A DNA stretch of 11,662 nucleotides, from contig JAITJB010000260.1 of NCBI GenBank assembly GCA_031279155.1, positions 1 to 11,662 of the forward strand. Reading direction: 5' to 3'. Positions within the stretch are counted from its first letter, which is position 1, and each line of letters opens with the position of its first letter. Positions 5,722-11,662 of the stretch are shown here, piece after piece. Both the position numbers and the translations under genes were made by a program. Below the pieces are notes generated by a model that saw nothing but the letters and a program-made list of their open reading frames with translations, made no database searches and was not told the DNA's origin. This stretch comes from Deltaproteobacteria bacterium (GTDB taxonomy: Bacteria > Desulfobacterota > Desulfarculia > Adiutricales > Adiutricaceae).

Positions 5722-6804
5722 ATGATTCAAATCGATCACGGCGGTCGGGTTTTTCAATACAGCCGTTCTCTAAACGTCAGCTGCCATGCGCTGACCGATT
5801 TTTCTGTTAACCTAAACCCCTTAGGCCAACCTCCGGAACTGGATGAATTTTTTAATTTGGCCACTCCCTTTATGCTTTTCTACCCCGAGCCTTATTCCGA
5901 AACCCTGGCCGACTATATTGAAGAGACCTTCCAGCTCGATAAAGGCGCCGTTTTAGTCGGATCTGGCTCCATGCCGATCATCTACAACATTCCAAGGGTT
6001 TTTAAACCCAAAAATACCGTCATCATCGGCCCAGCCTTCGCTGAATACGCTAGGGCCATTGAGATAGCCGAGCTTAAGCACGTTTACGTTCACGCGAAAG
6101 AAGAAGAAGAGTTTTTGGTTACCCCCGAACTCATCGAAGAAGCCTTAAAGCTTAAGCCCAACATGATCTTTATCGCTAACCCGGCCAATCCCACTGGAAG
6201 GCTGGTACCCAACGAGTCCTTAGAGATGCTCCTTGAGGCTTCCAATGACCCCAATGGGCCCATGGTGGTAATTGACGAGGCCTTCATGGGCTTTACGGTC
6301 AATGGTAACACAGCTGTCGATATGGTCAAAAATTACCCCAATATCATCGTCCTCCAATCGATGACCAAACTTTTTTCCGTGCCCGGCATTAGGTTAGGTT
6401 ACGCCATTAGTAGTCCTAAAAATATTGCCGCCTTACTTGAGGCCACCGAACCTTGGCAGGTCAACACCTTAGCCCAGGTAGCCGGGAGATTTTTGCTAAA
6501 GGCCGAGGAATTTATCAAAAAAACGCCCAAGAAAACCACTACCCTAAGGCGTAAGCTCGTTAAAAACTTAGGCGTTATTCGCACTTATCCCTCGGACGCC
6601 AATTTTGTCCTGCTCAATTTTAAAAATGAGCGCCCTGGCTACTGCGAGGGTTTAATTGAACACCTCCTCGAAATGAACATCTTAGTTAGAAACGCCTCTA
6701 ACATGCCCGGACTCGAAGGCGGCTATATTCGCTTGGCCGTCAAACCCGAGGCCGACATCAAAAAGCTCTTGCAAGGCATTGCTTCTTACTCTGACGAAGA
6801 TTGA
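5722..6804 (+). CDS. cobD: L-threonine-O-3-phosphate decarboxylase CobD (PLP-dependent)
   Basis: This cytoplasmic fold-type I PLP enzyme, related to HisC aminotransferases, converts threonine phosphate to (R)-1-amino-2-propanol phosphate, the linker donor used by CbiB. The 360-residue protein has the CobD-like N-terminal DFSVNLNPLG (26-35), NPANPTGR (153-160), DEAF with PLP-contacting D185, the Schiff-base lysine K216 in SMTKLFSVPGIRLGYA (213-228) with the substrate-carboxylate Arg, and the C-terminal RLAVK motif. The ATG at 5722 has an AAAGG Shine-Dalgarno 6 bases upstream; an in-frame TTG at 5680 inside cbiB would add 14 residues with no support. HisC-like histidinol-phosphate aminotransferase is the alternative, but the NLNPLG motif and the cbiB neighbour favour CobD. 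Confidence 0.88.
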   Translation: MIQIDHGGRVFQYSRSLNVSCHALTDFSVNLNPLGQPPELDEFFNLATPFMLFYPEPYSETLADYIEETFQLDKGAVLVGSGSMPIIYNIPRVFKPKNTVIIGPAFAEYARAIEIAELKHVYVHAKEEEEFLVTPELIEEALKLKPNMIFIANPANPTGRLVPNESLEMLLEASNDPNGPMVVIDEAFMGFTVNGNTAVDMVKNYPNIIVLQSMTKLFSVPGIRLGYAISSPKNIAALLEATEPWQVNTLAQVAGRFLLKAEEFIKKTPKKTTTLRRKLVKNLGVIRTYPSDANFVLLNFKNERPGYCEGLIEHLLEMNILVRNASNMPGLEGGYIRLAVKPEADIKKLLQGIASYSDED

Positions 6805-6863
6805 AATTGCCCCTAGATTTTGAGATCCATTGATCTAGCCTGTTTGGAGATAGGGAGATAGCT

Positions 6864-7691
6864 ATGCCCGAACTGCCCGAAGCCGTGACCATGGCTACCG
6901 ATTTAAACGCCCTCCTCTCTGGACAGACTATCGAGGATGTTTTAGTTAATTACGACCCTATAGTTGCTTCCGATAAATTGGCCTTTGGGCCTTTACTTAT
7001 CGGGCAAAAAGTCGATAGCGTCAATAACATGGGCAAGTGGGTACGGTTTTGCTTAAACTCTGGTGGAGCAATGCTGGCCCACCTTAAGATGACCGGCCAA
7101 TTTATCTTAGGGCCTTGGCCTGGATCCAAAACTGGCACCTGGCCAGCCCATGCCCACGCAGCCTTTAATTTTGGCCAAAAAGAGGCTCTTTTTTACCGCG
7201 ACACCCGAAAATTTGGTCGGCTTAGGGCCTTTTCGGATGTTGGTTTGAAAGAATTTTTACTTGAGCTCGATCTGGGCCCAGACGCCAACAAGCTTGGGCC
7301 CGAAGAGTTCTTCCAAAGGTTACTACGTAAACCAAAAGGTAAGCTCAAGCAAATTCTTTTAGACCAAAGCGTGGTCGCAGGTTTTGGTAACATCTACTGC
7401 GACGAGGCCCTCTTTGCCGCATCAATATCCCCACATAGATCAATTTCCGAAATCACTCGAGATCAAGCTTACACTCTTCACGCCGAAACCCAGCGAATTT
7501 TAAATGAGGCAATTTTACTCAAGGGCTCAACCGTCAGAAGTTACCAAAGTTTAGGCGAGGACGGAACTTACCAGTCCCAACACAAGGTCTACGGTAAAGC
7601 CGGCCAGCCCTGCCCCCGCTGTCAAACCCCCTTGGTTCGCTCTTCTATTGGCGGCCGGACTACAGTTAGCTGCATTAATTGTCAAAAATGA
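6864..7691 (+). CDS. mutM: Formamidopyrimidine-DNA glycosylase (MutM/Fpg)
   Basis: This bifunctional glycosylase/AP lyase removes 8-oxoguanine and formamidopyrimidines from DNA. The 275-residue protein is of normal length. After Met removal the N-terminal proline of PELPE is the nucleophile, with the adjacent catalytic Glu. K58 (GKWVRF), M76 (HLKMTGQ) and R115 (DTRKFGRL) match DNA-contacting positions of the family. The helix-two-turn-helix lies near 163-190 with GFGNIYCDEALF, and a zinc finger uses C250, C253, C270 and C273 with R265 in GGRTT. The usual PELPEVET is PELPEAVT here, which keeps the catalytic residues. The ATG at 6864 follows a GGGAGAT Shine-Dalgarno. It is 59 bases after cobD and overlaps the next gene by ATGA, so it is probably co-transcribed. 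No link to cobalamin synthesis is apparent. Confidence 0.96.
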   Translation: MPELPEAVTMATDLNALLSGQTIEDVLVNYDPIVASDKLAFGPLLIGQKVDSVNNMGKWVRFCLNSGGAMLAHLKMTGQFILGPWPGSKTGTWPAHAHAAFNFGQKEALFYRDTRKFGRLRAFSDVGLKEFLLELDLGPDANKLGPEEFFQRLLRKPKGKLKQILLDQSVVAGFGNIYCDEALFAASISPHRSISEITRDQAYTLHAETQRILNEAILLKGSTVRSYQSLGEDGTYQSQHKVYGKAGQPCPRCQTPLVRSSIGGRTTVSCINCQK

Positions 7692-8896
7692 TTTTAATAA
7701 ATCCCCAAAATCAAATTCAAGATTCTACACCCCAAGTTTATAGCGGCCTAGAGGTAGCTATAAACGACCATTTAGATACTTTAAAGGGTCGGCCCTTGGG
7801 CCTATTAGCCAACCAAGCTTCGGTCGATAGCCGCTATCAGCACGCTCTCGATCTTTTTGATAGCTTTCTTCCAGGCGCCATAAAAGCTGTTTTCTCCCCC
7901 CAACACGGTTGGGCCGGGGAAAAACAAGACAACATGATTGAGAGTTCTGACTCATTAACCCAAGATGGCCGCCCTCTTTACAGCCTCTACGGCCAAACGC
8001 GAAAGCCTAGCCCGGAGCAATTTAATGGTTTATCGGCTCTTCTAGTCGATCTGCCTGACGTAGGCGTCCGCGTCTACACCTTTGCCCAGACCCTTTTTTA
8101 CGCCATGCAAACGGCCTCCGTTACCGGCACTGAGATTATCGTTTTAGATCGCCCCAATCCCATCGGCGGCCTCGCTATGGAGGGCAACATCTTAGACGAC
8201 GACTGCCTCTCCTTCGTTGGTCTCCACCCCATCCCCATGCGCCACGGCCTAACCTTAGGGGAACTGGCCATCTTTATGGCCTCTAAAATGACCTCGCCCC
8301 CGCCCATAACTGTTATCCCCTGCCGGGGCTGGAGCCGCTGGATGTATTTTAAGGACACCAATTTACCATGGGTGCTGCCATCACCGAACCTACCCACCCC
8401 GGAAACGGCTATGATATACCCTGGCCAGGTCCTGTGGGAGGGCACTAACCTATCTGAAGGCCGGGGGACAACAAAGCCTTTCCATTTAGTCGGCGCGCCT
8501 TATATTGCGCCCCAGGTTTTAGCCGGCGAGCTTAAAAGCTTAGACCTCCCCGGGGTCGTCTTTCGGCCAACTTATTTTCAGCCTACATTTAATAAATGGG
8601 CCGGTCAGGTCTGCGGCGGCCTAGAAATCCACCCGACTTCTAGGGAAATGAAACCATATTTAACTTCACTATCAATTTTAGAGAAGGTTTTAAAGCTCTT
8701 TAATCAGGATTTTCGCCTTAAAGATCCGCCCTACGAGTACGAATGGCGCCGCCGGCCCATTGATCTTATTTTAGGCCGCAGAAGTATTTTTGACGATCTG
8801 GCCAAAGGCGTCTCAGCTCAGGAAATCTGCTCCAAATTTGATAAAGAACTTAAAACTTACCAAAAAACCGTCGAACAAATCTACCTCTACCACTAA
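7688..8896 (+). CDS. namZ: DUF1343 / NamZ-like exo-beta-N-acetylmuramidase family protein (GH171)
   Basis: Characterised family members release terminal N-acetylmuramic acid from peptidoglycan fragments. The 402-residue protein has the family pattern throughout: GRPLGLLANQASVD (34-47), FSPQHGWAGEKQ (69-80), DLPDVGVRVYTF (121-132), LDRPNPIGG (153-161), RHGLTLGELA (185-194), PSPNLPT (231-237) and EGTNLSEGRGTTKPF (251-265). The ATG at 7688 overlaps the mutM TGA as ATGA; a TTG at 7679 is a less likely start. No signal peptide is visible: residues 1-20 are polar. A cytoplasmic location, acting on imported muropeptides, is therefore suggested; some family members are secreted instead. Enzyme activity is inferred from family. 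It ends the plus-strand block, before repeats and a terminator. Confidence 0.85.
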   Translation: MILINPQNQIQDSTPQVYSGLEVAINDHLDTLKGRPLGLLANQASVDSRYQHALDLFDSFLPGAIKAVFSPQHGWAGEKQDNMIESSDSLTQDGRPLYSLYGQTRKPSPEQFNGLSALLVDLPDVGVRVYTFAQTLFYAMQTASVTGTEIIVLDRPNPIGGLAMEGNILDDDCLSFVGLHPIPMRHGLTLGELAIFMASKMTSPPPITVIPCRGWSRWMYFKDTNLPWVLPSPNLPTPETAMIYPGQVLWEGTNLSEGRGTTKPFHLVGAPYIAPQVLAGELKSLDLPGVVFRPTYFQPTFNKWAGQVCGGLEIHPTSREMKPYLTSLSILEKVLKLFNQDFRLKDPPYEYEWRRRPIDLILGRRSIFDDLAKGVSAQEICSKFDKELKTYQKTVEQIYLYH

Positions 8897-8989
8897 CAAA
8901 AAAGCCATAGAAAAAATCTACCTCTACCCAAAATAGAAAGCATACGGCCGAAATAGAAACCAAAAGCCTAATATAGAAATCATACGGCC
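8877..8989 (+). repeat. Degenerate repeats at and after the end of namZ
   Basis: A 15-bp segment AAATCTACCTCTACC coding the last residues of NamZ (8877-8891) recurs exactly at 8914-8928, outside the gene. Then ATAGAAA units start at 8933, 8953 and 8973, exactly 20 bp apart. The first and third continue with an identical CATACGGCC, giving ATAGAAA-N-CATACGGCC at 8933-8949 and 8973-8989. No ORF or promoter is apparent here. It may be slippage-derived spacer. Confidence 0.65.
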
Positions 8990-9002
8990 AAAAAAAACAT
9001 CA

Positions 9003-9037
9003 AAAAACCCCGGAAGCCAAGGGCTTCCGGGGTTTTT
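9003..9037. terminator. Bidirectional intrinsic terminator between namZ and dnaK
   Basis: Eleven GC-rich pairs (CCCCGGAAGCC with GGCTTCCGGGG) enclose a three-base AAG loop. The stem is extended by A-T pairs and flanked by an A-run on the left and T-runs on the right, so it works in either direction. It lies 27 bases after the dnaK stop and about 105 after the namZ stop, and serves these convergent genes. Confidence 0.92.
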
Positions 9038-9064
9038 GGTTTTTTTGGTCTTATGCTTTTTTTA

Positions 9065-10987
9065 CTACTTAACTTCCTCGAACTCGGCGTCGACCACATT
9101 GTCGTCGCCGCCAGGACCGCCGCCGCCATTGGGGGCGCCGCGCCCGACATCGGGGTCTTGACCGCTCTGCTGATGGGCTTGGCTGGCTTGGGCATACATC
9201 TGCTCGGCCAATTTGTGGCTGACCTGAGTTAAGGCCTTGGTCTTGGCCTCAATGGTCTCCTTATCGCCCTTATCCATAACGCCTTTGAGATCGGCCACCG
9301 CCGACTCCACCTGGCTGCGGGTCGTGGGATCGACTTTGTCGCCTAGATCGGCCAAGCTCTTTTCGGTGCTATAGATCAAGGTATCAGCCTGGTTTTTGAG
9401 CTCAACTAACTGCTTACGGGCTTTATCCTCTTCGGCGTGGATCTCAGCGTCCTTAATGAGCTTTTGGATTTCCTCTTCCGTTAAGCCTGAGGAAGCGGTT
9501 ATCTTAATGGACTGCTCTTTACCGGTGCCTAAGTCTTTAGCTGAAACGTGGACAATGCCGTTAGCGTCGATATCGACGGTCACCTCGATTTGGGGTACGC
9601 CGCGAGGGGCCGGCGGAATTCCTACCAACTCGAAGCGGCCGAGGGTCTTATTGCCGCTAGCCATCTCGCGCTCGCCCTGGAGGACATGGATGGAGACAGC
9701 CGGCTGATTGTCGGTAGCCGTCGAGTAAATCTGGCTCCTCTTAGTGGGGATGGTGGTATTTTTCTCAATGAGCCTGGAGAAAACCTCGCCTTGAGTTTCG
9801 ATACCTAATGATAGCGGGGTTACGTCCAAAAGCAAAACGTCTTTGACGTCGCCCTTTAAAACGCCGCCCTGAATAGCCGCGCCCACGGCCACGACCTCGT
9901 CGGGGTTAACGCCACGGTGGGGCTCTTGACCGAAGATCTTTTTGACTTCCTCAATCACCCTGGGCATGCGGGTCATGCCGCCGACCAAGATGACCTCGTT
10001 AATATCCTTGGCCGTAAGATTGGCGTCTTTTAAGGCTATCTGGCAGGGACCAACGACTTTGGCTACCAAGTCGTCTACCAAGCTCTCAAGCTTACTTCTA
10101 GTTAGCTTAATGTTTAAGTGTTTGGGCCCGGAGGCGTCAGCCGTAATAAAGGGCAGGTTGATGTCGGTCTCCATGGAGGTTGAAAGCTCCATCTTGGCCC
10201 TTTCCGCCGCTTCTTTGAGGCGCTGGAGGGCCATTTTGTCGTTTAAGAGATCTAGCCCGCTCTCCTTGCGGAACTCGGCGGCCAGCCAATCGATAATCTT
10301 TTTGTCAAAGTCTTCGCCGCCTAAAAAGGTGTCGCCATTGGTGCTTTTGACCTCAAAAACCCCATCGCCGATCTCCAAGATGGAGATATCAAAGGTGCCG
10401 CCGCCTAAGTCGAAGACGGCTATCTTTTGGTCGTTCTTTTTATCGAGGCCGTAAGCCAAAGCCGCTGCCGTGGGCTCATTTATGATCCTCATGACATTTA
10501 GGCCGGCTATCCGGCCAGCGTCCTTGGTGGCCTGCCTCTGGCTATCGTTAAAATAAGCTGGGACCGTGATGACAGCGTCGGTTACCGGTTCGCCTAGGTA
10601 GTTTTCCGCCGTCTGTTTCATCTTAGTTAAGACCATGGCCGATATTTCAGCTGGCGTGTAGACTTTACCCCGGACCTCAACGGCGGCGTCGCCGTTTTCG
10701 GCCTGGACAATGGAGTAAGGAACAACTTCCATGTCTTTTTTGACCTCAGGCGATCCAAATTTGCGGCCAATAAGTCTTTTGACGGCGTAAATTGTGGCGT
10801 CCGGATTGGTCACGGCCTGCCGTTTGGCCACCTGGCCGACCGGCCTTTCACCGGACTCGGTGAAGGCCACCACCGAAGGCGTGGTGCGATTACCTTCTGT
10901 GTTGGCAATGACCTTGGGGTCGCCGCCTTCCATCAGGGCCACGCAAGAGTTGGTGGTTCCTAAATCAATTCCTATTACCTTGGACAT
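9065..10987 (-). CDS. dnaK: Molecular chaperone DnaK (Hsp70)
   Basis: This ATP-driven cytoplasmic chaperone folds and remodels client proteins with GrpE and a J-protein. The 640-residue protein is full length. The ATPase domain (about 1-382) has DLGTT at 8-12, catalytic K70, E171, and LGGGTFD with T198. The interdomain linker DVLLLD is at 383-388, then the substrate-binding domain, the helical lid, and a Gly/Asp-rich tail ending in the conserved EFEEVK-type acidic motif. The Gly-rich segment (about 618-629) is a typical disordered linker. The segment after residue 78 matches the insert of Gram-negative Hsp70s. The ATG at 10987 has an excellent AGGAGGA Shine-Dalgarno (complement of 10997-11003). 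It is second in a grpE-dnaK unit and is followed by a terminator; no dnaJ is present. Confidence 0.98.
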   Translation of the reverse strand: MSKVIGIDLGTTNSCVALMEGGDPKVIANTEGNRTTPSVVAFTESGERPVGQVAKRQAVTNPDATIYAVKRLIGRKFGSPEVKKDMEVVPYSIVQAENGDAAVEVRGKVYTPAEISAMVLTKMKQTAENYLGEPVTDAVITVPAYFNDSQRQATKDAGRIAGLNVMRIINEPTAAALAYGLDKKNDQKIAVFDLGGGTFDISILEIGDGVFEVKSTNGDTFLGGEDFDKKIIDWLAAEFRKESGLDLLNDKMALQRLKEAAERAKMELSTSMETDINLPFITADASGPKHLNIKLTRSKLESLVDDLVAKVVGPCQIALKDANLTAKDINEVILVGGMTRMPRVIEEVKKIFGQEPHRGVNPDEVVAVGAAIQGGVLKGDVKDVLLLDVTPLSLGIETQGEVFSRLIEKNTTIPTKRSQIYSTATDNQPAVSIHVLQGEREMASGNKTLGRFELVGIPPAPRGVPQIEVTVDIDANGIVHVSAKDLGTGKEQSIKITASSGLTEEEIQKLIKDAEIHAEEDKARKQLVELKNQADTLIYSTEKSLADLGDKVDPTTRSQVESAVADLKGVMDKGDKETIEAKTKALTQVSHKLAEQMYAQASQAHQQSGQDPDVGRGAPNGGGGPGGDDNVVDAEFEEVK

Positions 10988-11022
10988 CGTTGTGTATCCT
11001 CCTAAAAAAATACTATAAATTA

Positions 11023-11038
11023 ATGCTTTTTAAAGCAT
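11023..11038 (-). other. Small inverted repeat between grpE and dnaK
   Basis: ATGCTTT and AAAGCAT face each other across two bases in the 67-bp AT-rich spacer, 20 bases upstream of the dnaK Shine-Dalgarno. In the transcript it could form a short hairpin, perhaps a processing site that sets the GrpE:DnaK ratio. It has no U-tract, so it is not a terminator. With a 2-base loop, only about six pairs are likely to form. Confidence 0.35.
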
Positions 11039-11054
11039 GTGGCTGATATAAAAA

Positions 11055-11642
11055 TTAAACTGGATTTTTGACCACGATGACCTTAGCCGGCCTTATCAGG
11101 CGGTCGTGTAAGGTGTACCCCCTAGAGACGAGCCGGCAGATGCTCAAATCGGCTAGATTGGGATCGGGCTCCTGGCCAATGGCCTCCTGAAAGTAGGGGT
11201 TAAACTGTTGGCCCAGGACCACCGGGACCTCCCTTAAGCCGTGCTCGGAGAGCTTATCTAAGCAGCCCTTAAGGGTCATGTCCAAGCCTTCGGCTAAACT
11301 TCGGACAGAGGGATTTTCCCGGTCAGCGTAGTCTAAAGCCAGATAAAGATTGTCTAAAAAGGGCAGCATGTCGACTAGGACGCGCTCTGAAGCAAACTTT
11401 AAGATCTCGGCCTTCTCTTTTTGATATCTTCGGCGGGTATTGTCCAATTCGGCCATGGACCTAAGGTAGAGGTCCTCAAAGCGCTTGGCCTCATCCTGCC
11501 AGTCCGGGGGGCCGGCATCGACAATTGGCTCTTTAACTTGATCATCAGATAAAGTACCATCCAATTGTTCCGTAGCCCCTGGACCAACCTCGATAGCCTC
11601 AATGGCCTCGGCGGGGTCATTTTTCAAAGCATCGTCACCCAT
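11055..11642 (-). CDS. grpE: Nucleotide exchange factor GrpE
   Basis: This factor releases ADP from DnaK and acts as a homodimer. The 195-residue protein is of normal length. Residues 1-48 are an acidic disordered arm. A long helix follows (about 48-95) with the family core LYLRSMAELDNTRRR (58-72). Next come a four-helix-bundle segment and the C-terminal beta-wing (about 138-195) with the signature FNPYFQEAI (147-155) and GYTLHDRLIRPAKVIV (175-190). The ATG at 11642 follows a GGGAG Shine-Dalgarno that is just inside the window. It precedes dnaK by 67 bases in the same direction. The upstream region is cut off, so hrcA or a CIRCE element cannot be checked. Confidence 0.96.
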   Translation of the reverse strand: MGDDALKNDPAEAIEAIEVGPGATEQLDGTLSDDQVKEPIVDAGPPDWQDEAKRFEDLYLRSMAELDNTRRRYQKEKAEILKFASERVLVDMLPFLDNLYLALDYADRENPSVRSLAEGLDMTLKGCLDKLSEHGLREVPVVLGQQFNPYFQEAIGQEPDPNLADLSICRLVSRGYTLHDRLIRPAKVIVVKNPV

Positions 11643-11662
11643 ACAGACAATTTCTCCCTAAT

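Noticed and set aside
9942..10454. Plus-strand frame of 170 codons opposite dnaK
   Set aside because: dnaK is certain on the other strand; long antisense frames are common opposite strongly biased genes.

Overview
The window is a chromosomal stretch from a bacterium that is probably Gram-negative and probably anaerobic. The DnaK carries the extra N-terminal-domain segment typical of Gram-negative Hsp70s, and the first gene encodes a protein with a large ectodomain ahead of several membrane helices. Base composition is intermediate (close to half G+C) and TTA leucine codons are frequent. A Desulfobacterota/Deltaproteobacteria-type origin fits the gene styles, but nothing here proves it. There are no phage, transposon, CRISPR, rRNA or tRNA signatures.

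Layout. (1) 1-1866 (+): the 3' part of a large membrane-protein gene whose start lies outside the window. (2) 1939-2448 (+): an unrecognised 169-residue protein with a highly basic tail. (3) 2449-2941: a 493-bp gene-poor interval. It holds a strong GC hairpin, two overlapping tiny ORFs with good Shine-Dalgarno sequences, a 16-bp tandem repeat, and a sigma70-like promoter on the minus strand followed by hairpins and a terminator-like element; I read the last part as a candidate small RNA of about 178 nt. (4) 2942-4352 (-): cbiQ-cbiO, the membrane coupling and ATPase subunits of an ECF-type (probably cobalt) importer, with overlapping genes. (5) 4353-4697: a divergent regulatory interval with a sigma70-like promoter, a 10-bp direct repeat and a possible attenuator. 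(6) 4698-8896 (+): cbiB, cobD, mutM (fpg) and a NamZ/DUF1343-family gene, closely spaced and co-directional. (7) 8897-9064: degenerate repeats, then a strong bidirectional terminator. (8) 9065-11642 (-): grpE-dnaK, the heat-shock chaperone pair, ending at that terminator without dnaJ.

Functionally, the centre is a cobalamin neighbourhood. CbiQ and CbiO would power metal uptake. CobD makes aminopropanol phosphate from threonine phosphate, and CbiB attaches it to adenosylcobyric acid to form the nucleotide-loop linker. The substrate-binding (CbiM/CbiN-like) part of the transporter is not in the window. mutM and namZ follow, with start and stop codons overlapping; they concern DNA repair and peptidoglycan-fragment turnover and have no obvious link to cobalamin.

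Most coding content is ordinary. The unusual material is non-coding: the possible antisense RNA/small-ORF locus at 2521-2894, and short-period degenerate repeats with different units in several separate places.
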